DNA from: Forficula auricularia
Lineage: Eukaryota; Arthropoda; Insecta; Dermaptera; Forficulidae
Direction: 5' to 3'
DNA: 64,000 bases
Assembly (NCBI GenBank): GCA_024734495.1
Contig: JALMQS010000128.1
Span: 21,706,632-21,770,631 of the forward strand
The notes beneath the pieces are model-generated. The model did no database searches and was not told where the DNA came from. It was given only the letters and a program-made list of their open reading frames with translations. The stretch's first letter is position 1. Every line of letters starts with the position of its first letter. The position numbers and the translations under genes were made by a program. Positions 53,780-64,000 of the stretch are shown piece after piece.

Positions 53780-54164
53780 ATAATTTTTAAAGTACTTTTT
53801 GGATTGTACTAATAATTTTATAGTTATGTTATACGAGTATTTATTGTACAGGGCCCGCCAATAGTACGACCCAACACAAGGGCTACTTTTAACGTTTTAA
53901 CAATATATATATTGTGACAAGAAATCAGAAATATTATTATAAGGTACATTCTTTTTATTGTAAACTTCAATTGAAAGATACTTATAATAAACAATTAATA
54001 AATAAATATATAAAAATCTAATAAATAAATCAAATTTAAAATTAAAATCTTTTATTTTAATTCCAATAAATCACCCCTTTCTTTAATTTTGAATTTAATT
54101 GAATTATTTACTAAGGATTTAGAATAGGAACCTTATATTTTGAAACTAATTGGGTTGCAGCCAG
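53216..54164. other. AT-rich sequence with (CT)n(AT)n microsatellite
   Basis: Microsatellite at 53693-53776: about 28 bp of CT then about 56 bp of AT. No gene. Confidence 0.6.
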
Positions 54165-54800
54165 CTTTTCACTTTTACTACCATCTTTCAGCCTGCAACC
54201 CTTTCAATTTTAAAATTTTAGGGAACTTCGCACTGGGTTACACTATCTCCATCGAAATATTGAAAAAGGAATTCGTAAGCCAAGATTGTTGAAAAATATC
54301 GGTTTACATTCATTTGTAGGATCTGGCATTGATTTATGGAATAGTCTGTCTGTTACTACTTGGGATTATCAAGTCAAGTCCTAATGTCCTAGAGTTGTGC
54401 AAAAATTTTTTTAGTTCTCACAAGCAGAGATTACCTGAGGTAGAGAGAGGTCATACCATCCTTGTTAAGGTTTTGACCAGGTTTCCTTAACAGCTTATGG
54501 AAAATATCAGGGAAGGCTAATTCGTCGTATGCGCCTGGTATCGTTTTTTTCCACGGAATTATTTAAATTACGTTTTGTCTTTTGATGGAAATCTATGATC
54601 ATGTTATTTGTTAATGAGCATACATTTCTATTTTTTCTTTTTCTTGTTTGTTAATTGTTAATTTCTTTTAATTGTTTGTATTTATGTTTATTAATCTCTG
54701 TAATTAATTTGTATTTATGGTTTGTTGACCAGCCACCGAGGACTTGTGCCTCTAAGCAGGTCGAGTAATAAAGATTTATTTATTTATTTATTTAAAGGGG
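54165..54800 (+). pseudogene. LINE 3' end fragment (CR1/Jockey-like)
   Basis: Broken frames read LRTGLHYLHRNIEKGIRKPR, then GLHSFVGSGIDLWNSL, equivalent to the xxxDWNSLP end of LINE reverse transcriptases. A 3' UTR follows with CACCGAGGACTTGTGCCTCT, AATAAAG and an (ATTT)n tail to about 54795. A different family from the 2.3- and 46-kb copies. Confidence 0.6.
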
Positions 54801-54952
54801 AATTGGAATTAGATTCTCGTCCCTTCTGTAGGTTACAAAATTGGTACAGGAGCTGCTTGGAATAAATTTTTTCAAGCCACTTCTGACACTTGTCACAATA
54901 TATATATTCATATTTTTGTATGTTATCTCAGAGTCAATAAAATATTATTATA

Positions 54953-56225
54953 ATGGGTGAAGTAAAAAGTTCTGAGCCTTTCCGCTTGAAGAATTTTATT
55001 GAGCCATATCTCACGATGTATTCCTCGCACCTGGTCATTCTAGACTGTGATTTAAAGGTGACATGACGCTTTAAAAAAGTTATTTGAGAGTTTTGTGTTT
55101 GGTGAAGCCAGTTGTGTGTTAGAGCGTTCCAAAATGGAGGTAAAAAAAAGAGAAAATTCGATACATTCTTCAGTAGTACCACGTCTAAGGGGAAAAAGCG
55201 GGACAGGCGGCCAAAAAAATTTGAGGTGTTTATGGACCCAATACAGTATCGAATTCAACAGGAAAGTGGTGGTTCTAACGATTCCGTTCTGGAATATGGA
55301 CGTCGAAGATGAGACACGCTCTGGTAGGCAATTCGTCGAAAATGCCGATAAAATCATGGAAATTGTTGAATCCGACCGGCATGCGAGCACTTATTCCATT
55401 CCCCAGGAACTGAAGATTAGCCAGAAATCCGTTTGGAACCCTTTGAATAAGGCTGTTCTCAAGAAGAAGCTCGATGTATTGATGCCACACGAATTGACGC
55501 AAAAGAACCATTTGGACCGAATTGATGTCTGCAATTCTTTGCTAAAGCGTCACGAAATCGACCCATTTTTGAAGCGGATGGTGACTGGCGATGAAAAATG
55601 GGTCACATATTAGAACAACAGGCGAAAAAGATCATGGTCCAAGGACGGTGAACCGGCTCAAACGATCGCCAAGCTCGGATTTACGGCCAATAAGGTTTTA
55701 CTGTGTGTTTGGTGGAATTGGAGATCATTCACTATGAGCTACTTCCATTTGGCCAATTACTCAATTCGAACCGATATTGTCAACAACTGACAAGATTGAA
55801 GCGGTCGATCCACGAGAACCGGCCAGAATTGGCCAATAGGAAGGGTGTTGTTTTCCACCAAGATAATGCCAGGGCGCACACATCTTTAACGACGCGCCAG
55901 AGCTTGGATGGGAGGTTATATAGCACCCGCCGTATAGCCCAGACCTGGCATCAAGCGATTATCAAATTTTCAAACATTTACAAAATTTTCTCGATGGTAA
56001 AAAACTGGCCTCAAGAGAGGCTTATGAAAATGAGCTTGTCAAGTTTTTTACCAGTAGTGACGGCCCTCGGCTTCTTCAATCGTAGAATTATGAAATTCCC
56101 TTCAAAATGTAAAAAAGTTATTGAACAAAACGGCGCATATTTGATCTAATTCGGAAAATCCTAACTATGTTAATTTCATCGTCGAAATAAAGAGAAAAAA
56201 GGCTCAGAACTTTTACTTCACCTAT
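54953..56225 (+). mobile_element. mariner element (1273 bp), inactive
   Basis: Inverted ends ATGGGTGAAGTAAAAAGTTC and the inverse of ATAGGTGAAGTAAAAGTTCT, extending through CTGAGCC; TA at 54951-54952 and 56226-56227. Length and TA duplication fit mariner. The single transposase gene is broken. Confidence 0.9.
55134..56149 (+). pseudogene. mariner transposase, broken by stops and frameshifts
   Basis: Starts MEVKKREN at 55134. The HTH region continues as NADKIMEIVESDRHASTYSI and KISQKSVWNPLNKA. Catalytic residues are still visible: first Asp in MVTGDEKWVTY, second in VVFHQDNARAHTS, third in YSPDLASSDY (another frame), the D,D34D layout. KVIEQNGAYLI ends the protein at the TAA 56147-56149. A TAG directly after WVTY (55611) and several frameshifts disable it. 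The VTGDEKWVTY/NRRKRSW type suggests the mellifera-related mariners. Confidence 0.9.
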
Positions 56226-56227
56226 TA

Positions 56228-57060
56228 TATTATTATTTGTGGAGCCGGGTCTTGAAGGACTTAAAGCTATGCGAACGATGAAAGCTCAAATAAATTTATT
56301 CTTCCCAAATCATAGAGATAATTATAAATTAGGTATCAATTGGGTATCAATAGTTAACACAACTATTAAAATTTCAATTATTTAATACAAAAAAAAAATT
56401 AAGCAATATATTTTTGAGGTCATTTAGAGTAAATAATTTGTTTTTAAAGAAAATTGATAAAAATAATAATTGAAAATTCTTAATTTCTTCTTTCTTTTGT
56501 TAAATTACGTCACATAATTATGGACATAAATTTGATGGCCTTCGAATCAATTGAAGATATGAAATTATAATGAAATCATTTGTGTTATTATTTAATTTTT
56601 TTTTGAAAGAAACAAATCAAATAGGAATTAAAATTTCTTAACACTGAAAAGTGAAATCACATAATAACAAAGGATATACTATATATAATTTATTGTAAAA
56701 TGTTTAAAATAATTGAGTTTTTAAAGTTTTTCCTTTGATTTCAAGTGAATTGGAAAACATTTGTTTGTTCCCTCAATGCCATGCACCCCGAAGGGACATA
56801 GCCATGAGATTGGAAATAAAATTTAGAAATATTGAACGGTCAATTCAAGTGAAATGGAAAACTACAGAAGTGGATTGTGCTTCATTAATTTCAACCTCCA
56901 TCCCTCGTATATAAATTTACTTCTCAAAAAAATACTTTTTCCAACTTCACCTTCTGTTTCACCTTTCACTTCATCAATCAAAAAATCATTTTCGTTAATT
57001 GTTTTTCTTCTAATCCAAAAATAATCCGAACAGCAAATGTATGGTGGGATTTAATAAATG
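56228..57060. other. AT-rich spacer
   Basis: Nothing recognised. Confidence 0.35.
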
Positions 57061-57448
57061 CGGCTTATTTTATTTTAAATCAGTAGACGGACAAAAGTGT
57101 CCTTATACATAACAATACAAGTACAAAATAAATTTACAAAAATATAAGGTGATACGTTAATCATAATATAAACATACAAGAAATACAAAATATGAGGTGA
57201 CATATCATTCATAATATAACATACAAGAAATACAAAAATATAAGGTGATACATTAGTCATAATATAAACATAACACAAATTTCGAAAATATAAGGTGACA
57301 CACCAATCACAATACAAACACACACAAGATCCAGAAAGAGAGTGAAAAAAAAACACAATAACAACAATCACAAGTACAAAACAAAACATCACGGAAATTT
57401 AACATTGACAGACCGCAAGCAAGGTATCGCCAATCACACGCAGTTCGA
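57061..57448 (-). repeat. LINE 3' UTR with about 50-bp tandem repeats
   Basis: 57115-57320 holds four imperfect units of 48-56 bp (AATATAAGGTGATACGTTAA-type with TCATAATATAAACATACA). The array lies just 3' (minus sense) of the RT fragment, so it is probably that element's 3' UTR; 57075-57392 is open on the minus strand only because of the periodic units. Confidence 0.7.
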
Positions 57449-57960
57449 TTACTCAAAACAGATTGATTTTAGAAATCCCAAAGAATCATGGAAGATATCA
57501 AAGCGATGTGAGATCCGATTAGTAGATCTTTGTATTCGGTCAATCGCATTGGCATAACCATAATTTGTGTTATGGAAGGGGATTTCAAATAGATTATTAG
57601 ACCTGGTTCTATGCGTGGGGAGTCTAAAGTTAATCATGCCAAGCAATGCAGGACAATCAATTTTACCGTTGACAAGTTTTGAAAGAAAGGTTATATCAAA
57701 AAAGTTGCGTCTAGCCTCAAGGCTCTGCAGATTCAAGAGGGACATAATGACATCATAGTCGAGATCCGAAATGTTCATACCGAGCTTGTAATTTATAATA
57801 CGCAGGAATTTGTGTTGAAGTCTTTCTATGCCAGAAATATGGTTGCGTAATACGTGATTCCATATAATGGTGCTATATTCGAGTTGGCTTCAGTCTAATG
57901 AGGTATATAATATTTTTAGAACCTTGATATTTTTGAATGGCTTGGTTGAACGGGATATAA
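57449..57960 (-). pseudogene. Non-LTR reverse transcriptase thumb fragment
   Basis: Minus-strand text SQLEYSTIIWNHVLRNHISG, IERLQHKFLRIINYKLG, LEARRNFFDITFLSKLVNGK, IDCPALLGMINFRLPTHRTR and NRISHRFDIFHDSLGFLKS, the conserved stretch after the RT catalytic core in CR1/Jockey-type LINEs. Open from about 57910 to the stop at 57449. The 5' part is missing; the 75-codon frame 57873-58100 is a shadow. Confidence 0.8.
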
Positions 57961-58329
57961 AACCCAACATTTGCCTGGCACTGCCATATAGAAATAGAAT
58001 CATCATTCATTAACTCCTTTGTCGAAATTAAATTGTTGGCATTTTGGATTATTTCTTTGTCTTGAAGAAAATGCTCGCTATAATATCCATCTTCTTTCAT
58101 AAACCAGTACCTAAGCTTTTGCAGAAGTCACAGAGAATTTTATTAACTCAAAACATTGGGATGCTAAGGTTTTCATCTATTTGGTACTTTTTTAAAACTT
58201 AAATAATTTGACCCTCTATCTTTGATAGAAACACAAAAGCTATCTTAAAAAGTATATATTGTCAGCATAGGCAGAACTGGCTAATATAAATAAATAATAA
58301 ATATATCAATTTTTAATACCTAATCAGTG
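57961..58329. other. Spacer
   Basis: Possibly includes more decayed LINE (minus) up to about 58100; nothing else recognised. Confidence 0.3.
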
Positions 58330-58357
58330 TTATATTGTAAGATGAATATTGAATAGA

Positions 58358-58389
58358 GACGTTTCGCTGATTTATTCCAGCCTCTTCAG
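58358..58389 (-). ncRNA. Candidate hammerhead core, left arm
   Basis: Minus strand: CTGAAGA (58389-58383), G, GCTG ... CAGC helix II around GAATAAAT, GAAA (58365-58362), CGTC. Outer pairing is weaker (ATAGA with TCTAT across a GC bulge). Confidence 0.4.
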
Positions 58390-58438
58390 GCTCTATATAA
58401 AAACAAATAATGTACAATCAAATCACTCATACACATTT

Positions 58439-59284
58439 AAGGGAGTTCGGGACAGCTTATCTATCTGGTTGATTTTCGAAAAAATCCTTTGTATTTCTAT
58501 AGAGTGACAACGTCTGCCCATTAAATTTTTTAAATAAAAACATTGTTAATAATGAGGTTAATTTCGAATAATAATCTTTGTTTTGATAATATTAATAAAA
58601 AATAATATTGAGATAAATATTTTCTCATTATAAAAACATTTATTTAACATAAAAAAAGATTTCAAAAAATAGAGTTAGAATTTGTGGAGTCGGGTAGCTC
58701 AGTCAGCTAACGCGCTGGCCTCGCTTCGGCATCGATCGATTATGACGATGTTGGAGTGGAGGTCCGGGGTTCGATCCTGGCTGGCAAATAAAAAATTTCT
58801 ACCGGCTGAAAACTCGGCTCCCTCACTAACCCTACTAACACTCTACTTATGTGCTGCCTAAATGGACTTTGTTCCCGGTGACATTAAATAAATAAAAAAA
58901 AAAGAGTTAGAATTTAACACTAGTGTTTTTGTTATATTCTGTCGGATGCAAATAACTTTTTATTTTTCATATTTATGAATAACTAATTAACTAGACTGTC
59001 AAATCTATTGAAAAATGTATCATTCGATTCATAAAAGTCAAATTAATGATCTGTATGTAAATTTGTTGAAAATGGTATAATTTGTATAGAAGTTATAGCC
59101 CTTTTTAAAGCTCGGTCCATTTACTTCCATGTTAAAAGGAGAATTTTCAATAAATTATTTCTCGTTAATGGGACAGACATTCAACTTCAAATTTCGGAAA
59201 TAAGTATTTAATACATCAATGAATCGATGGTAGAAATTTGAGAATTTTCTTATAAAAATGATAAACAGTCCCGAACTCCCTTAC
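58439..59284 (+). mobile_element. TIR MITE, 'GGGACAGCTTATC' family, copy 2
   Basis: Ends TAAGGGAGTTCGGGACAG and CAGTCCCGAACTCCCTTA are inverted. Matches 7818-8433 throughout apart from the SINE at 58684-58902. Non-coding. Confidence 0.8.
58684..58902 (+). mobile_element. tRNA-derived SINE with 13-bp TSD
   Basis: Flanked by AGAGTTAGAATTT at 58671-58683 and 58903-58915. The head has TAGCTCAGTCAGCTAACGCG (A-box) and GGGGTTCGATCCTGGC (B-box); the body carries CTACCGGCTGAAAACTCGGC and an A-rich tail. 219 bp; a recent insertion since duplications are exact. Confidence 0.85.
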
Positions 59285-59390
59285 ATCAATCTAAACATTT
59301 TATATAATCACCTTGATCAAATGATTATATAAAATGTTCAGGTTGATTTAAATGAGTAGAGTGATTTTATTTTATTTGTTTTTTATATAG

Positions 59391-59429
59391 AGCCTGAAGA
59401 AGCTGTGAATAAATCAGCGAAACGTCGCT
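59391..59429 (+). ncRNA. Candidate hammerhead core, right arm
   Basis: AGC (59391-59393), CTGAAGA (59394-59400), A, GCTG-TGAATAAAT-CAGC helix II, GAAA (59419-59422), CGTC with cleavage expected after C 59426, then GCT (59427-59429) pairing with AGC. Confidence 0.45.
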
Positions 59430-59519
59430 ATTGATCGTACAATATAACACTGAGTATTATTGTTCCTTTTCCTCTGAAAAATTGATATATTTAATACTTA
59501 TTATGAAACTGAATAATAA

Positions 59520-59770
59520 AAATAAATTATTATTATCATTTCCGTCCATAATTTATATTAATTTGAAAGTTTATAATAGGAAAATAAGGTCAAGTTTTTA
59601 TGTGTGACTTTTTTATTTATCAGCCAACGTTTCGTCGACTTTGCAGGTTCTTCAAATAATCACGAACCTCTGAAGAAGTCTGCAAAGTCGACGAAACTTT
59701 ACTGATAAATAAAAAGTCACACATAAAAACGTTTCTTTATTTTCCTATTATAAACTTTCAAATTAATCAA
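59520..59770. mobile_element. Foldback element, 'AAGTTTTTATGTGTGAC' family, copy 2
   Basis: Starts TTCCGTCCATAATTTA, then arms TTTATGTGTGACTTTTTTAT / inverse and CAGCCAACGTTTCGTCGACT at the left. The right arm reads CTGAAGAAGTCTGCAAAGTC then GACGAAACTTTAC, with the GAAACGTT box eroded to GAAACTTT. Confidence 0.7.
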
Positions 59771-59799
59771 AATAAATAAATAATATCAATAATTAATAG

Positions 59800-60130
59800 A
59801 GATTGTAGTGTTGGTGCAAGGTGAAACATCTTTAATAAGGATAAAAGTAAATAAATATTATATGAAATATTCATTTACTATGAGTTAAGATTTCTAGATC
59901 ACTTGTTTCACATTAAAATTAAAAAAAATAAAAAGAGGTAAATTTTTCTTCAATGTTAAAATTCTGTACTTTCCTGAAGATGGGTTACAAACCAAAATAT
60001 TAGTATATATTGAAAAAAAATTACCTCTTTTATATTTTTTTATTTTTAATGTGAAACAAGTGACCTAGAAATCTTAACTCATAGTAAATGAATATATCAT
60101 ATAATATTTAATTACTTTTATATACTAATA
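59800..60130. mobile_element. Foldback element with degenerate CTGAAGA core
   Basis: Arms ATTCATTTACTATGAGTTAA ... CACTTGTTTCACATTAAAAT and inverse on 60030-60110. The loop contains CTGAAGATGGGTTACAAACC followed by AAAATA, where related elements have GAAACG. Confidence 0.6.
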
Positions 60131-61984
60131 TCAAGTCTATATTTTATAAAATGTAACAAATTCAATTTTCTTTATAAAAATAATTGCAGTGCTAGTTATA
60201 AAAATATATAGATACTAGAATTAAATGAACGTGGAGCACAGTTTCCGTGACGTCACGTAAATTCTGTTAGGATAGTTCCACTAGCTTTCCATCTTATAAT
60301 ACCCTATATTATAAATTAAATATACATACCTTAATATAACGATTTAGAAAGTTCTATATGCAATTCTATGAGCTAGAGATAGTCTTACAACTTGAAAAGC
60401 CATTTCTCTGTTGTCACGGAATCTGATGACGCCACTGGCTTTTATTGCTTCCTATATGCAGGTTGGGAATTAATCTTCCTATGCAAAAAGAGCTTTTGAA
60501 GGTTTGATTTAAGTAATGTTAATTTTTCCACTCGGACGGCTATAATGCCAAGGGAAAAGCAAAAGAATTTGACTAAAATATATTAACTATAATTTTATTT
60601 ATAAGTGGTTCAATATTGGTTAATAAATAACGAACGTTAATTAAAACAATAAAAAAGAATATTATCAAGATAATCTACTATAATTTTCCACAGGTTTTAA
60701 ATTTATTTGAAAACGTGTGAGTTTCATTTACAACGAAAGAATTTCGTCAGTCGAGAGTTCCTCTAATTTATAGACTTCCATAAATTTGAAGAAAAAAATT
60801 TATCTAAAGAATTTTTCCTCAAGTTATCATAAATTAGAAGGGCCGCAAGTTTTCTGAAATCATGTATGAAAACAAAAATAAAAATACCTTCAATTATACC
60901 TAATAGCCACTTATAATAAATAAATGATAAATAAATTACTCCTAGCAAAGTATTAGATAACAATCTAAGCATCCAGGCTAGAAATTAGATTGGAGCTTCT
61001 CTATGATTATTTAAGGTAAAATGAATGCCCCCAGACAAGGATAGAGCGAGATTGATTCACTTTCCCTGATCTTATAAAAAGCCTCCGCCCTTGTGGCCAC
61101 CGAGCACACGTCTCGGTCTAAATAGCACCACCTAAAAACACTTACACACAACAACAACTATTTAGCTAATTCAATCCTCTCACCACAAACAAATCCAATA
61201 TAGAATTCTACTTTTATTTTTTTAACTTCCCTTAAGGAAGTTGTTTCGCGACAATACTAGCAAAAAGTTATGCTAGAGTAAACAGTACAGACAATAAGGA
61301 TTCATAATTCATAAGCCCAAAACTTTTTGCTGTTTATGTACCACTACTAGCCAATCCCGTGCTCGTTTGAAAAATCTGCCAACATTGTCCGAGCTTGAAT
61401 ATTTTTTCATAGAAATGACAGATAAAATACATTATAAAGGTCGATTTAAAAAAACAAAAAGTTTTTAATAAACGATTAAAAGCTGTGCCACAATGGCTGA
61501 AGCGAAAAAAAGTCAAAAAAGTACTAAAGTTGATCCACTTTTTAGGTTAAATAAATGCATTGTTGCCAGCTTGTTTTTAGAGGAAATTTTTCATCATACA
61601 TTTTTTATTATTTATTCATTATTATCTCAGAAAATGTGTTGTAACTATGAATTAAAATTTTCTTAAAAAATTTATTAGTTATTGTTTAATGATGGTTTAG
61701 TTTTTTATAACAATGGTAAGAAGAGTTTCTTATTTATAATTCAATATGTATATAAACTTATCGATATCCGTATAGTGCAATGTATAAGAGTCTGAAAAAC
61801 TCTATCTTTGGAATTTAATATCTCCGGAACTATAATATATTGTTCATCAATTTTGTTTTACCACCAATAGATGCAGAAGTATTTAAATAATAATCTGTCT
61901 AAATTTCAAAAAAATACCAAGAAAACCCATATGGTGAAGCAACTACTTTAAAAAGAGGAGAAGGCTTCAATAAATAACATATTC
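60131..61984. other. Mostly unique AT-rich sequence
   Basis: TGACGTCA at 60248-60255. No gene; the short frames on the minus strand lack recognisable domains. Confidence 0.35.
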
Positions 61985-62420
61985 CGACATATCCCTTCTC
62001 CGAGAAAAGGGACCTAGTGTGTCAAAAAACGGGTTTGGACTTAAGAGTGGACTCTGGTACCTAAAAGGATGTAGAATAAGATGAAATGAGTTAGATTTCT
62101 GCTAAAAATTTATTTACCCCATAAAAACGTACAAAACTAAACAACTTTTGAGATATTGATAACACTCGTTATACAGTTGGCACAAGACTGAAGTGTCACT
62201 TTATTCTTTTCCTTTCTTATAGTTATTTTTACAAAAAATACGTCACCACATAGGCATGACGTCCCCAAAGTCGGCACCGAATCATAACTAACCATACCAA
62301 ATTGCATCTCCCAACTGAAGGTGTGTTCAAAGTGATAATTCGTTATGAAACTTTAAATATTTTTTTTCTCAAAACTTCATTTTCACACACTAGGTCCCTT
62401 TTCTCGAAGGTCACATATGT
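61985..62420. mobile_element. TIR MITE (about 430 bp)
   Basis: Left CCTTCTCCGAGAAAAGGGAC then CTAGTGTGT, right ACACACTAGGTCCCTTTTCT then CGAAGG, inverted with one small gap. Non-coding interior. Confidence 0.65.
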
Positions 62421-62504
62421 TGAATTTGAAATTCGATTCAGTTCTATTATTTCTATCGCCTAGTATGAAAGATTTTGACATACTTTTATTTAACATGGTT
62501 CCTC

Positions 62505-62550
62505 TGTATCATAAAGAGAATCAAAGAAGTTGTCCTCTGATTGATTCAAA
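62505..62550 (+). repeat. Fragment of the short hairpin family
   Basis: ATAAAGAGAATCAAAGAAGTTGTCCTCTGATTGATTC, a diverged piece of the 6059/32865 family motif (AAAGAGAAACAAAGAGGTTG). Confidence 0.5.
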
Positions 62551-62786
62551 CATTCACATTGCGGTGGCCCAAAAAAACGATTTTTTTTTTATTTTTGGTA
62601 TCTCATAATTTGACATATTTTTAAAATGCTTTCCAAAAATCAGCTCAATTAACCAATTTTAAAAGGTCGCTCAAGATTTTTAAAAATTCCCTAAATGGTA
62701 GAAAATTAAAAAATTTTTCCTTCTCCTGTTATTATGGCTACGTTGAAAATGATAAATATTCTGAAAATTACAAGTCGATAAAGAAA

Positions 62787-63006
62787 GTGACCCAAAAGTG
62801 GACTCCCCAAAACATAACCCACAAAGCGGAAAACATTTGTGTTCAAAATAAGGACGGATATGGCCCAAATTCTGTATGCTGCAATGAAACTGAACAGTAA
62901 TGCAAAGAGTGGTCAACATAACAAAGAATTTGGGGCCTATTTGCCCCTGATTTTGAACACAAATGTTTTGGGATGTCCGTTTTGGGATGTCCACTTTTGG
63001 GTCACT
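62787..63006. mobile_element. TIR MITE (220 bp)
   Basis: AAGTGACCCAAAAGTGGA and TCCACTTTTGGGTCACTT are perfect 18-bp inverted ends. Subterminal AACATTTGTGTTCAAAAT / ATTTTGAACACAAATGTT is also inverted. TA-rich flanks, non-coding. Confidence 0.75.
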
Positions 63007-63444
63007 TACTATAACAATTTATAGAGGTCGATAAAGATTTTTTTAATTTTTAAATTAGAATTTTAGATGATTTCGAGTGACCTCTAAATATAAATATTAA
63101 TTTTTTTCTTTATTTCTTGTTGTTGACATCTTAATGAATAGAAATGAAGCCCGAAAAACGAAGAAATAAAAAAGATTTTTTTTTCAAATTGAATTTGGAG
63201 ATCATAAAATATTTCGATATTTTTCAAATTTAACGTTGGATTTTTATGACACGGTATGAAAAAATACTCCCTTTTGAAATTTTAGGGATGCATCGCATCC
63301 ACCATCAATATGTACGCCACTGATATATATATATATTATATTATATATATTCAGGGTGGGGATTCAAGATCTCCCACATTTTGAAGATGTATAACAAGTG
63401 AAAAAATTTAACTAGAAAAAAACTGAATATATTTTTGAAAAGAA
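63007..63444. other. AT-rich spacer
   Basis: ACGCCACTG at about 63310 resembles a hAT right end; (TA)n follows. No gene. Confidence 0.3.
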
Positions 63445-64000
63445 CATAAAATAAATGTTTTTTAAATGTGTTTTAAACATTATATAAGACAAAAAAAGGG
63501 GGAAGGGTCAAAAATGTAAATTCTAGCCCTTTCGACCAAACTCAACCAAATTTTGTATACATAGTTTGGTCGAAAGGGCTAAAATTTACATTTTTGACCC
63601 TCCTCCCATTTTGGGGTCAAAAAAAGACGTATTTAAATTTCGATCTGTTAAAAGCACGGTAATAGCACCCGCCAACACTGGTAAAGAAAGCAATAATAAA
63701 AAGATCAGTAATCGCTACCGATCAAACAAACAACGGTATTCGTTCTAACCTAAGGCCCGAAGGACGTATATTAATTACCGTTGTAATCAAATTGATTGCT
63801 CCTAAGATTGATGAAATCCCTGCTAAATGTAATGAAAAAATTCTTAAATCAACCAGTTTTTTCATTTTTAGCCTTTGGGGCCCACAGAATATGTATACAA
63901 AATTTGGATGAGTTTGGTCGAAAGGGCTAGAATTTCATTTTTGACCCTCCTCTCTTTTGTCTGATATAATGTTTAAAACACATTAAAGAAAAATATTTTA
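63445..64000. mobile_element. Inverted-repeat element reaching the window end
   Basis: Left arm 63445-63570 (AATGTGTTTTAAACATTATA ... AGGGTCAAAAATG ... ACTCAACCAAATTTTGTATA) is inverse to 63865-64000. A second, nearer inverse copy (63560-63610) shows local rearrangement. It contains the same GTATACAAAATTTGG module as the Helitrons. Confidence 0.6.

Larger units (their letters stand above)
58330..59480. mobile_element. Foldback element, third hammerhead-like family, split by a MITE
   Basis: Left arm 58327-58440 (CAGTGTTATATTGTAAGATG ... GACGTTTCGCTGATTTATTC ... TCTTCAGGCTCTATATAA) and right arm 59340-59460, inverted. The arms are separated by the MITE 58439-59284 and a small hairpin (CATTTTATATAATCA / TGATTATATAAAATG, 59296-59335). 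Both arms keep complete hammerhead-like boxes in their CTGAAGA orientation. Confidence 0.7.

Noticed and set aside
1320..60255. TGACGTCA sites (1320-1327 and 60248-60255) as promoters
   Set aside because: Perfect CRE palindromes but no TATA/initiator, transcript or gene start beside either; two hits in 64 kb may be chance.
61334..62994. Minus-strand ORFs of 60-104 codons
   Set aside because: No recognisable domains; the 104-codon frame overlaps the MITE at 62787-63006 and is partly palindrome-driven.

Overview
The window looks like a stretch of an AT-rich insect (at least arthropod) genome. Evidence is spliceosomal exons of a metazoan RNA-binding-protein gene, large introns, and dense insect-type transposable elements: a BEL/Pao LTR retrotransposon, mariner, hAT-type and TTAA-flanked MITEs, non-autonomous Helitrons, truncated non-LTR retrotransposons and tRNA-derived SINEs. 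I cannot name the order or species from sequence alone.

Host gene. Three plus-strand coding exons (4603-4772, 8569-8709, 19457-19687, stop at 19685) join in frame. They encode the C-terminal tail of an RBMS/alan shepard (shep)-type RNA-binding protein; the RRM domains must lie upstream of the window. The stop is followed by a long, very AT-rich tract that may be a long 3' UTR, but I could not place its poly(A) site. No other host gene is supported; nearly everything else is intron or downstream sequence filled with repeats.

Layout. 1-4602: intron with a Helitron end, MITEs, LINE fragments and LTR-like debris. 4773-8568: intron with large foldback elements, one starting 35 bp after a splice donor. 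8710-19456: intron carrying a complete 7.0-kb BEL element (9356-16376, antisense to the gene, 347-bp LTRs identical by eye, ATAAT target duplication), itself inserted in an older dispersed repeat. 19688-29935: putative 3' UTR and downstream sequence with a TTAA-flanked MITE family. 30007-31586: a hAT-like element stuffed with nested elements. 36.6-39.9 kb: hairpin MITE and a 2.7-kb composite of foldbacks around a 1.2-kb tandem duplication. 41.6-47 kb: two Helitrons and a LINE interrupted twice. 47.5-50.9 kb: more foldbacks. 54.9-56.2 kb: a decayed mariner. 57-64 kb: LINE fragment, SINE, nested foldbacks.

Most interesting signal. Several unrelated-looking foldback elements (31.0, 38.55, 39.75, 58.36, 59.40 and 47.65 kb) carry the same small core: CTGANGA, a hairpin whose sequence changes but keeps pairing, then GAAACGT followed by A, C or T, closed outside by a further pairing stem. 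This is the layout of a type I hammerhead ribozyme (with one extra A after the CTGANGA box). The copy at 31.0 kb sits in a 202-bp element with an 11-bp target-site duplication, as expected of an RNA-mobilised element. Hammerheads are known in Penelope-like retroelements, so these may be Penelope-derived, non-autonomous ribozyme-bearing elements. A second hairpin family has exact 12-13 bp duplications. The BEL element adds a gag stop in the leaky TGA-CTA context, a -1 frame break before RNase H, and a triplicated primer-binding-site-like motif.
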